Shown here piece by piece: positions 1-7,608 of a stretch of 64,000 bases of DNA. The DNA lies in the NCBI RefSeq assembly GCF_029894125.1, contig NZ_JARXYZ010000015.1, positions 62,001 to 126,000 on the forward strand, read 5' to 3'. Position numbers and translations under genes: made by a program. Numbering within the stretch: position 1 is the first letter of the stretch; every line of letters starts with the position of its first letter. The notes below the pieces were generated by a model. That model saw nothing but the letters and a program-made list of their open reading frames with translations, did not search any database and was not told the DNA's origin. Source of the stretch: Kitasatospora sp. MAA19. Lineage in GTDB: Bacteria; Actinomycetota; Actinomycetes; Streptomycetales; Streptomycetaceae.

Positions 1-323
1 AGCAGCGGGGCCGCGGCGCGGCCGAACCCCCGCATCACCACCTGCCGTTCGACGGTGGCGCCCGGATCGGGTGCGATGCCGGCCTTGGCGCCACCGATGG
101 GCAGGCCGACCAGCGCCAGCTTGTGGGTCATCGCCCTGGCGAGCCCGGTCAGCTCCTGCTCGGTCACCGTCCGGGTCATTCTGGTGCCGCCCATGGCCAG
201 GCCGTCGACCATGGAGTCGACGACGACCCAGCCTCGGGCCTGGCACCCCGGGAGGTTCAGGGTGGTGGAGAGCATGGGCTCGGTCACCCGGCGCGCACCG
301 TGCGGTGCGAGCGTCCGGTTCAC
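1..323 (-). CDS. Glu/Leu/Phe/Val dehydrogenase, partial (N-terminal part)
   Basis: Only the first about 107 residues are in the window; the gene continues past the left edge. It should catalyse NAD(P)-dependent interconversion of an amino acid and its 2-oxo acid. The visible part matches the N-terminal dimerisation and substrate domain: a GGTRM block near residue 45, a helix with Lys68, and the P-x-G-G-x-K element with Lys80, the expected catalytic lysine. The GTG start overlaps the TGA of the upstream mbtH-like gene (GTGA), so it is translationally coupled and is the tenth gene of the left-going biosynthetic operon. Family-level confidence is good. Substrate (Glu, Leu, Phe or Val type) cannot be told because the NAD domain is missing. 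In this context it may supply or remove a nonproteinogenic amino acid precursor. Confidence 0.82.
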   Translation of the reverse strand, partial: MNRTLAPHGARRVTEPMLSTTLNLPGCQARGWVVVDSMVDGLAMGGTRMTRTVTEQELTGLARAMTHKLALVGLPIGGAKAGIAPDPGATVERQVVMRGFGRAAAPL

Positions 324-535
324 TGCGCACCGTCCTCCGGGACGGACCGCAGGCGCAGGCTGCGCGGGCGCATGTCGGTCCACACGCGTTCGATGTGCGC
401 GAGGCATTCGTCCTTCGCACCCCGTACACCGATCTCGTGCCAGCCCGCCGGCGACTCGCGGTCGGCGGACCAGATCGAGTACTGCTCCTCGTCGTTGACG
501 ACGACCTTCCACTGCTCGGGTGCTTCGCTGGTCAT
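320..535 (-). CDS. MbtH-like NRPS accessory protein
   Basis: This 71-residue protein has the MbtH signature: NDEEQYSIW with Ser20 and Trp22, PAGW at 29-32, and the closing WTDMRP at 52-57. MbtH proteins bind NRPS adenylation domains and are often needed for their folding or activity, so the partners are probably the A domains encoded on the opposite strand from 9.3 kb on. The ATG at 533-535 was chosen because it begins the conserved domain; longer in-frame extensions are low-complexity and overlap the preceding trpC-like gene. It sits 4 bp after that gene and overlaps the following dehydrogenase by 4 bp, so it is embedded in the operon. Confidence 0.93.
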   Translation of the reverse strand: MTSEAPEQWKVVVNDEEQYSIWSADRESPAGWHEIGVRGAKDECLAHIERVWTDMRPRSLRLRSVPEDGAQ

Positions 536-539
536 GCCG

Positions 540-1319
540 TTACCTCCAGAGGTCGGTGGTTGGGGGGTCCGCCGGGCGGCGGACGGGTGGATCCGGTTCG
601 AGGCCGGCGTCGAGGCGGGCGCCAAGACGGGCGTCGAGGCGGGCGTCGAGGCCGTCCAGCCATTCCGGCAGGCTGGCGGCGCGCAGGAGGCCCGTCCCGA
701 CGAGCACACCGGCGTAGCCCTCCCCGAGCAGGCGGGCGGCGTCATCGGGGCAGCGGACGGCCCCGGCACTCACCGGGCACCGGGTGCCGCTGCTCAGCAC
801 TGCGGGCAGGAGTGACGAGCTTCGCCCGAGGTCGCCCGCGCCGCGTTCGCGGGTGGCGATGTCCTTGTTGTTCACCGCGACCACGCACTCCTCGGCGCGT
901 GGCACGCGGCTGATCTCCTCCTCGGTGGTGACCTCGACGAACGGCGTCAGGCCCAGGCGCAGGCCGAGGTCGACCAGCTGGCCCAGGGTGGCGCGCGGCA
1001 GCAGCGCGGCGGTCAGCAGGATCGCGGACGCGCCGCTCTCGCGGGCCTGGTGCAGTTGGCTCCGGCGGGTGATGAAGTCCTTCTGCAGCACGGGCAGGTC
1101 CGTCGCTGCCACGACCTCGTGCAACAGGTCCCGGGTGCCGCCGAACCACCGCCCGGTCACCACGGACAGGCAGGGTGCGCCGACGTCCTGGTAGTCGGCG
1201 ACCAAACGGGCGGCCGACCTGTCACCGAACAGGTCGTGCCCTGCGGCGTCCTGCCGCTTGAGCTCCATGATCACCGGTCGGCGGGCGTCCAGCAGCGCCT
1301 CGATGAACTCGCCCGTCAT
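540..1319 (-). CDS. Indole-3-glycerol-phosphate synthase-like protein (divergent TrpC)
   Basis: A TIM-barrel protein of 259 residues related to TrpC, which closes 1-(carboxyphenylamino)-deoxyribulose phosphate to indole-3-glycerol phosphate. Conserved active-site equivalents visible are E19-L-K21, the KDFI block with Lys80, Glu129 in FVEV and the NN pair at 150-151. Two things are odd. The canonical E-S-G glutamate near the end of the barrel is replaced by S184-A185-G186. The N-terminus is also short: the first lysine is at 21 rather than about 50, so the usual N-terminal helix is missing. The C-terminus ends in an Asp/Ala/Arg/Leu-rich repeat tail (about 222-240). It overlaps the trpF-like gene by ATGA. 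The family is clear; the exact reaction may have changed. Confidence 0.85.
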   Translation of the reverse strand: MTGEFIEALLDARRPVIMELKRQDAAGHDLFGDRSAARLVADYQDVGAPCLSVVTGRWFGGTRDLLHEVVAATDLPVLQKDFITRRSQLHQARESGASAILLTAALLPRATLGQLVDLGLRLGLTPFVEVTTEEEISRVPRAEECVVAVNNKDIATRERGAGDLGRSSSLLPAVLSSGTRCPVSAGAVRCPDDAARLLGEGYAGVLVGTGLLRAASLPEWLDGLDARLDARLGARLDAGLEPDPPVRRPADPPTTDLWR

Positions 1320-1996
1320 CTAGTCCCTCTGCCGTCCGTCACTCCCCAGCCGCGCCGCACGGCCGTGACCCGGTCGGTGCTCAGCCGTCCGTCGAGGTCC
1401 CTGGCCGCCGTGTCCACGTCGATGCCCAGGAACAGGGGGTGGTCCACCACCGCCCGGTAGTCCTCCCGGTTGTCGGCCGAGATGCCGCCGGCCAGCAGGA
1501 AGGGGCGTGAGAGGCGGTCCGCGATCTCGATGACGGCCCCGCAGTCCGCCGGTTGCCCGGTACTGCCGATCCGGCCGTCCCCGGCCACCGCGTCCAGCAG
1601 GAAGAGGTCCGTGCCCGCCCGCTCGTACGCCGCGATCAGGGACCGCTCCGCGCGGGTGTCCGCACCGAGGTGCAGCACCTTGACCACGTTGAGGTCCGTG
1701 GTGCTCTTCAGGGCGCGGACCAGGCCCGGCGGCTGGTAGCCGTGCAGTTGGACCCACCGCACCCGGGCCGCGGCCGTCGCCGCGCGCAGCACCTCGGCGT
1801 CGCGGAGGAAGGTCACGAGGACCGGATGCAGTCGCGCCGTTCGGTGTACGACGTCCGCGAGCACCGTGAGTTGACGGAGCGTCAGCTCCGCGCGACCCCC
1901 GGGAACGCCGTGCCACAGGCCGACGAGGTCGGCCCCGGCGCTGTCGAGCGATGCCACGTCCTCGGCCGAGGCGGCTCCGCAGATCTTGACCAGCAT
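1316..1996 (-). CDS. Phosphoribosylanthranilate isomerase-like protein (TrpF family)
   Basis: A 226-residue TIM barrel of the TrpF family, which carries out the Amadori rearrangement of phosphoribosyl anthranilate. The catalytic pair appears intact: Cys6 in the N-terminal VKICG motif and Asp135 in the FLLD motif. The VQLHG strand and the late LAGGI phosphate loop are also present. It lies 6 bp downstream of the acyl-CoA-dehydrogenase-like gene and overlaps the trpC-like gene by 4 bp, inside the NRPS-linked operon rather than in a primary trp operon. An aminobenzoate-type phosphoribosyl adduct made by the neighbouring TrpD-like protein is the expected substrate; whether it is anthranilate itself is uncertain. 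Confidence 0.87.
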   Translation of the reverse strand: MLVKICGAASAEDVASLDSAGADLVGLWHGVPGGRAELTLRQLTVLADVVHRTARLHPVLVTFLRDAEVLRAATAAARVRWVQLHGYQPPGLVRALKSTTDLNVVKVLHLGADTRAERSLIAAYERAGTDLFLLDAVAGDGRIGSTGQPADCGAVIEIADRLSRPFLLAGGISADNREDYRAVVDHPLFLGIDVDTAARDLDGRLSTDRVTAVRRGWGVTDGRGTR

Positions 1997-2002
1997 CAGG
2001 TG

Positions 2003-3142
2003 TCACAACCCCAACATGGCGGCGATGCGGTTGCGTTGGATCTCCGACGTGCCCGAGTAGATCGGGCCGGCGACCGCGTCGCGCACGTCCTTCTCCAGTC
2101 CGTACTCGGCCAGGTACCCGCTGCCGCCGAAGATCTGCACGGCGGCCAGCGCGGAGGAGAGGTTGCTCTCGCTGGCGAGCAGCTTGCTGACGGCGATGTC
2201 CTTCGTGACGTTCTCGCCCTCCGCCAGCCGGACCGCCGTGTCGTAGAGCCATTTCCGCGCGGTGTCCAGGCGGATCTCCATGTCCACGAGCTTGTGGGAG
2301 ATCGACTGGTACGAGCCGATCGGCTTGCCGAACTGGACGCGTTCCTTGGCGTACTCGACGCAGCGGTCGAGCCGGTACCGCATCTGCCCGGTGTTGATGA
2401 CGAAGGAGCAGAGGATCTCCCACTTCATCACGTGGTCCAGGACCAGGAACCCGGATCCGACCCGGCCGATCACGGCGGATGCGGGGATCCTGCAGTCGTC
2501 GAAGTGCAGTTCGCTCAGCGGCGCGGTCCGCAGCCCCATGGTGGCGACGGGTGGCCCGACGACGAGCCCCGGGGTGTCCCGCTCCACGACGAAGGCGGTG
2601 ATGCTGAGCGGGCCGTGCTTCGGGTGGGTGCGCGCGTAGACCACGAACACGTCGGCCACCGGGCCGTTGGTGACGAAGGACTTGCCGCCCCGCAGCACGA
2701 AGCCGTCGCCCTCACGGGTGGCCGTGGTCCTCATCGCCAGCGCGTCGGAGCCGCTCTCGGTCTCACTGATCGCATGCGCCCCGATCGTCTCTCCGGAGCA
2801 GATCCCCGGCAGGTGGCGCGCCTTGAGCTCCGGCGAGCCGAACCGCTGCAGCGGGACTCCGACGCTGACCAGGTGGGTGGCGACCGAGAAGTTCAGTCCG
2901 CCGTCACGGCACCCGGTACCGAGTTGTTCGAGTACGTGCATGGTGGTGAGCAGGTCCTGGCCCAGCCCGCCCCACTGCTCGTCGAACGGCAGGCCGAGGA
3001 TTCCGGACCGCTGGATCAGCTTCCACTTGTCCCACGGGAAGGCGCCTTCCGCGTCCCCTTCGAGATGGCCGGAGCTGAGCTCCTCGCACCACTGGCCGAT
3101 CCCCTCGCCCAGAGCGATCTGGTCGGCGTTCCACCTGATCAT
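2003..3142 (-). CDS. Acyl-CoA dehydrogenase-fold flavoenzyme, likely aminoacyl-carrier-protein dehydrogenase
   Basis: A full-length 379-residue acyl-CoA dehydrogenase family flavoprotein, with the FAD-contacting ISETESGSD region (125-133) and the C-terminal GTSEIQR block. The usual MCAD catalytic Glu two residues before that Thr is Ser here. A Glu is instead found in the helix KWE (Glu242), the position used by isovaleryl-CoA dehydrogenase and by prolyl-carrier-protein dehydrogenases such as PltE and RedW. Together with the ligase and free-standing carrier protein in the same operon, this suggests oxidation of an aminoacyl thioester held on the carrier protein, for example to a pyrrole or a dehydroamino acid. 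The substrate is inferred from context only. Confidence 0.8.
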   Translation of the reverse strand: MIRWNADQIALGEGIGQWCEELSSGHLEGDAEGAFPWDKWKLIQRSGILGLPFDEQWGGLGQDLLTTMHVLEQLGTGCRDGGLNFSVATHLVSVGVPLQRFGSPELKARHLPGICSGETIGAHAISETESGSDALAMRTTATREGDGFVLRGGKSFVTNGPVADVFVVYARTHPKHGPLSITAFVVERDTPGLVVGPPVATMGLRTAPLSELHFDDCRIPASAVIGRVGSGFLVLDHVMKWEILCSFVINTGQMRYRLDRCVEYAKERVQFGKPIGSYQSISHKLVDMEIRLDTARKWLYDTAVRLAEGENVTKDIAVSKLLASESNLSSALAAVQIFGGSGYLAEYGLEKDVRDAVAGPIYSGTSEIQRNRIAAMLGL

Positions 3143-3154
3143 CTGTCAGTCCTG

Positions 3155-3529
3155 TTAGTACTCGGAGAAATCGGCTGAGTCCAGGTTGTGGCGTTCGTCG
3201 CCGCGCAACGCGGGCGAGAACACGCACACCAGGCGGAGGTCCTCGTCCTGGCCCGCGATCAGGAAGTGGGCGTCGTGCCGGTCGAGCGCGTACAGCGTGC
3301 CCGGCTCGATCGGGTGGGACGTGCCGTCGGCGTCCACGACCTCGCCCGTTCCCTTGATGCAGTAGCAGGCCTCCAGGTGGCGGCGGTACTCCAGCCTCGA
3401 CTTGGTGCCGGCGCGGACGGTGGTGTCCGTCATCGTGTAGCCCAGGCCGTCGGATTCGAGAAGGAACCTGCGGCTGAGCCCGTTGCCCCAGTCCACGGTC
3501 GTCACCTCGTCAAGGCGTCGGACGATCAT
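3155..3529 (-). CDS. Ectoine synthase-like cupin (EctC family)
   Basis: This 124-residue cupin matches L-ectoine synthase closely: an HLEACYCIKGTGEV strand, a GTLYALDRHDAH turn and a CVFSPALRG end. The metal ligands known for EctC (Glu, Tyr, His) are preserved as Glu53, Tyr80 and His88. EctC cyclises N-gamma-acetyl-diaminobutyrate to the tetrahydropyrimidine ectoine. No ectA, ectB or ectD gene is nearby; the gene lies between trpA-like and acyl-CoA-dehydrogenase-like genes, each about 12 bp away, with a GGAGG ribosome site before the ATG. I infer that it has been recruited to a cyclising dehydration on a peptide-pathway intermediate. An isolated ectoine-salvage activity is possible but less likely in this operon. 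Confidence 0.85.
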   Translation of the reverse strand: MIVRRLDEVTTVDWGNGLSRRFLLESDGLGYTMTDTTVRAGTKSRLEYRRHLEACYCIKGTGEVVDADGTSHPIEPGTLYALDRHDAHFLIAGQDEDLRLVCVFSPALRGDERHNLDSADFSEY

Positions 3530-3541
3530 CGGGTGTGCCTC

Positions 3542-4345
3542 CTAGCGGCTTGCTGAATACGGCGAAATGGTGTGCACGAAGGTGTGGAACTCCTCGACCA
3601 CGTCGACCCCTTCGGCGAGGGCGTGCTCGATGCGGGCGACCCCGGCGCTGCCCACGACCGCGGCGTCGGCGCCGAGGCCGTGCAGCAGGGCGATGTCCGC
3701 CCTGGAGCGGACGCCGAATCCGACGGCGATCGGTACGGCGGTCGTCTTCCGCAGTGCGGCCAGCGCGGCGGCCAGCTCCTGGCGGTCGGCCGTGAGCCTG
3801 CCGCCGCTGCGGCCGTAGTGGGCCACCAGGTACAGGTACGCGGTGGCGCACTCGGCGGCCGCGGCCTTCACCTCGGCCGCCGACGCGGCGTAGCAGGTGG
3901 CGACCAGGGGCAGCCCCGCCTCCTGCACCGCTTCGAGGCAGTCGGCCCGTAGCCGCGGTGGCAGGCCGTGGACCAGCAGCCCGTCGACGCCCGAGTCGGC
4001 GACCCGCCGGACGAAGCCGGGCACGGTCAGGTCTCTGACCGTATGGCTCCAGTCGGCCAGCAGTGCCACCCGCAGGTGGCGCAGCCGGGGCAGGATCCCG
4101 CTGAGGAAGTCGAGCACCTCGTCGAGTCCGCCGCCGTCGGCCAGGGCCCGCTGCGCCGATCGGCGGATGACCGGCCCGTCGGTGACCGAGTGGGGAAAGG
4201 GCACCGCCAGCTCCAGGCAGTCCACCCGGCAGTCGTCGAGCATCCGCATGACGTCGGCCAGGACGGACAGCGGGGGGTCTCCGGCGTTGAGGAACATCGC
4301 CAGACCGGGCTGGTCCGGTGGCCGGCGGGCGAAGAACCCGCTCAC
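3542..4345 (-). CDS. Tryptophan synthase alpha chain-like protein (TrpA family)
   Basis: A TIM barrel of 267 residues with TrpA landmarks: MFLNAGDP (17-24), then ELAVPF...DGP carrying the catalytic equivalents Glu45 and Asp56, and a late GFGVRS phosphate loop. TrpA cleaves indole-3-glycerol phosphate to indole. No trpB is in the window, so the protein may act as a stand-alone indole-glycerol-phosphate lyase (as plant BX1 does) or pair with a TrpB elsewhere. The loop usually reading FSDP is FPHS here, a sign of divergence. The GTG at 4343-4345 overlaps the TGA of the trpD-like gene (GTGA). Longer in-frame starts are rejected because they would run through that gene. Confidence 0.83.
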   Translation of the reverse strand: MSGFFARRPPDQPGLAMFLNAGDPPLSVLADVMRMLDDCRVDCLELAVPFPHSVTDGPVIRRSAQRALADGGGLDEVLDFLSGILPRLRHLRVALLADWSHTVRDLTVPGFVRRVADSGVDGLLVHGLPPRLRADCLEAVQEAGLPLVATCYAASAAEVKAAAAECATAYLYLVAHYGRSGGRLTADRQELAAALAALRKTTAVPIAVGFGVRSRADIALLHGLGADAAVVGSAGVARIEHALAEGVDVVEEFHTFVHTISPYSASR

Positions 4346-5385
4346 CGCGCACGCGCCGTAGCCACCACGCGGCGCGCCGGTTGCGCACGCAAGCGGTCGA
4401 CGAGGTCGCGTGCGGCGCCGCTGCGAAGGGCGTCGTCGGCCGCCCTGACCGCCTCCGGCCACTCGCCGATCAGCCCGCTCGCGACGGCCAGTGCGGCGGC
4501 GTTCAGGCAGACGGTCCGCGTCGCGAGATCCGTCCCGTCTCCGGAGAGCACGCCGAGGAAGTGGTCGACCACGTCCGCTCCCCCTCCGCTCGGCCGCAGT
4601 TCGGCGATCGCGCCGGGCCCGGGACCGGAAGCCTCGGCCCGCAGCCGGATCCCGTCGGTGCCGTCATTGGTGAGGACGACGTTGTCGACGGAGCTGACGA
4701 GCTCGTCGATTCCCAGCTCGTTGGAGCACAGCCAGATCCTCCGGTCGGCAACGGTGGCGGCGACATGGCCCAGGGTCGGCAACAGCGAATGGTCCGAGAC
4801 ACCGACGAGCTGGGCGGAGACCGGCACCGCGGCCAGGAAGGGGCCGACGGAGTTGATGAATCCGCCGATCATCCGCAGGTCCATCGGCACGATGCTCCGG
4901 GCCAGCAGCGCGACCTCCCGCGGGTAGACGAAGTTCCCCGGGAAGGCGATGCCGAAGCGTTCCAGTACGGCGTCGGTCTGCTCGTACGAGGTGGTCGTTC
5001 CGATGCCGAGGCGGTCGAGCAGATCGTGGGAGCCGCAGGTGCTCGTGTAGGCGCGGGATCCCGTCTTGACGATGCGGACGCCCAGGGCGGCGGCGACGAA
5101 CGCCGCCGCGGTGGAGATGTTGAACGTGGCCGGCCCGCCTCCGGTGCCGACGATGTTGGCCGTGTCGTCCAGCCGCGCGGCGACGGCCGGCCGGCGCTCG
5201 TCCAGCGAGCGGAGCATCCCGACCAGCGTGTCCCGATCGGGCATCCGGGTGGACAGCGAGGACAGCAGCGCCACCGTCTCGCCGGACCGGAGAGCGCCGT
5301 CACGCAGCTGGTCCCAGAAGGACCCCCACATCTCCTGATCGACGGAGCGGTCCCGGTCGATCAGCGCTCGCAGCACCTCGTGCAT
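4342..5385 (-). CDS. Anthranilate phosphoribosyltransferase-like protein (divergent TrpD)
   Basis: A 347-residue TrpD-family phosphoribosyltransferase, normally joining PRPP to anthranilate. The fold markers are present: NIVGTGGG (78-84), TFNIST (87-92), and a GIDEL metal-binding acidic pair. Several sites that touch substrate in canonical enzymes differ: GTGGD has become GTGGG, KHGNR has become K107-T-G-S-R111, and the segment after Arg171 lacks the usual LTNP. PRPP binding looks largely retained, whereas the aromatic acceptor pocket looks altered. It starts 2 bp after the carrier-protein gene and is coupled to trpA-like by GTGA. It likely performs the first sugar-transfer step of a Trp-like branch, perhaps on an anthranilate analogue. 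Confidence 0.85.
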   Translation of the reverse strand: MHEVLRALIDRDRSVDQEMWGSFWDQLRDGALRSGETVALLSSLSTRMPDRDTLVGMLRSLDERRPAVAARLDDTANIVGTGGGPATFNISTAAAFVAAALGVRIVKTGSRAYTSTCGSHDLLDRLGIGTTTSYEQTDAVLERFGIAFPGNFVYPREVALLARSIVPMDLRMIGGFINSVGPFLAAVPVSAQLVGVSDHSLLPTLGHVAATVADRRIWLCSNELGIDELVSSVDNVVLTNDGTDGIRLRAEASGPGPGAIAELRPSGGGADVVDHFLGVLSGDGTDLATRTVCLNAAALAVASGLIGEWPEAVRAADDALRSGAARDLVDRLRAQPARRVVATARAR

Positions 5386-5387
5386 GA

Positions 5388-5657
5388 CTAGTGGGAGTCC
5401 GTCCGGTGCTGCTGGGCCCGTTCGATGAACCTGCTGATCGAACCGACGGAGCGGAAGCTGTCCGGGTCGAGGTCGAGGTCGATCTCCTCAACGCGCAGGT
5501 CGAAGCGATCCTCAAGCCAGGCGATCGTCTTGAGCAGGCCCAGGCTGTCGATGACCCCGCCGTCCACGAGGTCGTAGTCGGAGTCCAGCTCGTTCGCGCC
5601 GACGTCCGGCAGGAACTCCTCGATGATGAACTGCGTGACTACCGCGGCGTGTTTCAC
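5388..5657 (-). CDS. Stand-alone acyl/peptidyl carrier protein
   Basis: An 89-residue free-standing carrier protein. The phosphopantetheine attachment serine lies in the VIDSLGLL motif around residues 35-42, after a DYDLVDGG segment like that of PltL/RedO-type carrier proteins. It starts at GTG overlapping the stop of the ligase gene (GTGA), so ligase and carrier are made together. The adjacent ligase should charge it, and the acyl-CoA-dehydrogenase-like enzyme of the same operon should act on the tethered group. The product would then be offered to an NRPS condensation domain as a starter unit. Confidence 0.9.
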   Translation of the reverse strand: MKHAAVVTQFIIEEFLPDVGANELDSDYDLVDGGVIDSLGLLKTIAWLEDRFDLRVEEIDLDLDPDSFRSVGSISRFIERAQQHRTDSH

Positions 5658-7171
5658 GTGGCCGTTCCTTCGTTTGGCTGGGACGGGGAGCAGGCGCGCT
5701 CCACGGGCCTGCGGTCGATCTTTCCGGTGGACGTCCTGGGCAGCGGGTCGTCCACGATCAGCAGGGCCGAGGGGACCGCGGTGAGCGGAAGCCGTTGTGC
5801 GCAGTGCCGGCGCAGCGCCAGCGAGTTCAGCCGGCTGTCCGGGGCGCGACGGACCACGCTCCGCAGCAGGCGGCCGGCCACCGGGTCGGGCACGGCCACC
5901 ACGGCCGCCTCGACGACGTCAGGATGGTCGAGCAACACCTGCTCGACCTCATGGGTGTTGACCCGCACGCCGCGGACCTTGACCTGGTGGTCGTTTCGGC
6001 CTTCCAGGGTGATGCGGCCGTCCCGGTCACGCCGCACGAGGTCGCCGCTGCGGAAGTAGCGCCGCGTCTCCCCGTCGTGGTGATGGGTCGCGAACGTGTC
6101 CGCGTCCTGTTCCCGGTCCAGGTAGCCGTCGGTCTGGAAAGGCGTCGTGACCTGGAGCTCGCCGGTTCCCGGCCCGGTCAGGATCCCGCCGTCGGCACCG
6201 ACGATCACCGCGTGGACTCCGGGCAGCGGGCGCCCGATCGGCACCGGGCCGTCCGCCGGCTCGGTGCCGTCGACCTCGTGCAGGAAGCTGTCGTTGGTCT
6301 CGGTACAGCCGTAGACGTTGTAGAATCGCGCGCCGGTGAACAGCTGCGGAAATTCGGCCAGGCAGCGGGCGGGCATGCTGTCACCGGTGAAGACGACGTG
6401 CTCGACCGTGTCGAGCCGCCGGCCGCTCTCCGTGGCCGCGTCGACCAGTAGCCGGTAGAACATCGGTACCGCCTGGACGAGTTGGACCGCGTGGCGGGAC
6501 ACGAGGTCCAGCAGGTGGCCCGGGTGGGTGGCCCGGGCCGGATCGACCAGGACGACGCGGCCGCCGTACTTGAGCGTGGTCCAGATGTCCAGCAGGCACA
6601 GATCGAAGGTGAGCGGGGCGTAGTTGAGGACCGTCGTTCCCCGACGGATGCCGAACCGCTCGCCGGCCCAGGTGGTGAAGCGGTCCACCGCCCCCGTACT
6701 CAGTGGCACGATCTTCGGCCGCCCGGTGGAACCGGAGGTGGTGAACATGAAGGAGACGTCGGCGGGCTCCGTACGGCGGGGCGCCTTCGGTTCCGCAGGC
6801 CGGTCCGAGGCACCCGGCCCGGGTCCGGGCGCCTGGGGGCTCTCCGGCGACAGGACGTGCCGGATTCCGGCCTGCTCGACCAACGCGTGGGGCGTTCTCC
6901 CCTCCGGCGTGGGCGCCGGCAGCAGCAGAAAGCGCCGCCCCTCCAGCAGGCAGGCGAGCACCAGCGCGATCGCCGAGGGCGACTTGGCGGCCAGGATGCC
7001 GATCGGCTCGTCCTCGCCCGGGGCGAGCCGGGCGATCCGGACGCGCTCCCGCTCCGCCAGCCGGTGGAGTTCACGGTAGGTCGTCTCTTCTCCGTGCCAT
7101 ACCAGCGCCGGATCACCGGGGTGGCTGGTGGCGTGCGAGACGAATGAACCCACCAGGTTCTGCTGCTGCAT
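5654..7171 (-). CDS. Stand-alone adenylation enzyme (amino acid:carrier-protein ligase)
   Basis: A 505-residue ANL-superfamily adenylating enzyme with the core motifs in order: [11 protein letters not shown] (A3), FDLCLLDIW (A4), YGCTETND (A5), YFRSGD (A7), GRNDHQVKVRG (A8) and the C-terminal TGKIDR lysine (A10). The Asp after Phe in A4 usually binds an alpha-amino group, so an amino acid is the likely substrate. Hand-derived pocket residues (D-L-L-Q-V-T-V-D-S) do not match a code I know, and A5 differs from the TETNVCT I associate with prolyl ligases. ATG 7169-7171 is chosen because GGAGAAG stands 6 nt before it; an in-frame ATG 57 nt upstream would place the start inside a repeat array. Confidence 0.85.
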   Translation of the reverse strand: MQQQNLVGSFVSHATSHPGDPALVWHGEETTYRELHRLAERERVRIARLAPGEDEPIGILAAKSPSAIALVLACLLEGRRFLLLPAPTPEGRTPHALVEQAGIRHVLSPESPQAPGPGPGASDRPAEPKAPRRTEPADVSFMFTTSGSTGRPKIVPLSTGAVDRFTTWAGERFGIRRGTTVLNYAPLTFDLCLLDIWTTLKYGGRVVLVDPARATHPGHLLDLVSRHAVQLVQAVPMFYRLLVDAATESGRRLDTVEHVVFTGDSMPARCLAEFPQLFTGARFYNVYGCTETNDSFLHEVDGTEPADGPVPIGRPLPGVHAVIVGADGGILTGPGTGELQVTTPFQTDGYLDREQDADTFATHHHDGETRRYFRSGDLVRRDRDGRITLEGRNDHQVKVRGVRVNTHEVEQVLLDHPDVVEAAVVAVPDPVAGRLLRSVVRRAPDSRLNSLALRRHCAQRLPLTAVPSALLIVDDPLPRTSTGKIDRRPVERACSPSQPNEGTAT

Positions 7172-7182
7172 CACGACTTCTC

Positions 7183-7238
7183 CGAGTTCATGCAACGGGG
7201 TGAGTTCATAGACAACGGATGAGTTCATGCAACGGGTT
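7183..7238 (-). repeat. Three imperfect 18-19 bp direct repeats upstream of the ligase operon
   Basis: Three head-to-tail copies with the core GAGTTCATGCAACGG lie at 7183-7200, 7201-7219 and 7220-7238; the middle copy reads GAGTTCATAGACAACGG. They end 11 bp upstream of the preferred start codon of the left-going operon. Period and position suggest an array of activator or repressor sites in the leader or promoter. If the longer ligase start were used they would instead encode a small repeated peptide. Confidence 0.6.
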
Positions 7239-7608
7239 CACCGATCTCATTCGAAACAATGAGGGCCCGACACGAAAGGGGCCCACCCGGCCGCCCGCTG
7301 GCGACAGAAGAATTATCACGTGGTGCCCGTCCACGGAAGTGGGGCCCTCGAACCACACCATGACGGGACGTCAGAGAGGGTGCCATGGCCTGCCGCGCCG
7401 ATGCTAGCCGTGGAGCGTGTTCGATCTACATAAGGATTCCCGTGGGCTGGCGTAAAGATTGTCTTGATGCCCGCAATCCTCTTCTCGATCTTGTGGAGTG
7501 AGACGGGAGCCACCTAGTATCCGCCGTACTGTTCGCGAAGTAGCGAATCGGCGAGAGGATTTCCGGGGCGCTGAAGCGTTCCCAATCGCCGTGAAAGGTG
7601 GATCCGTC
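7239..7608. promoter_or_regulatory. Divergent intergenic region between the two NRPS operons
   Basis: About 370 bp without a supported gene separates the left-going ligase operon from the right-going NRPS operon. It is noticeably less GC-rich than the flanks, especially around 7255-7320 and 7420-7500, as expected for promoters. I could not pick a confident -10/-35 pair on either strand. The AAAGGTGG ribosome site for the NRPS gene sits at about 7594-7601. Confidence 0.6.

Noticed and set aside
1320-2423. A 367-codon minus-strand frame overlapping the trpF-like gene
   Set aside because: Shadow frame; the TrpF and acyl-CoA dehydrogenase frames explain the region with recognisable motifs.
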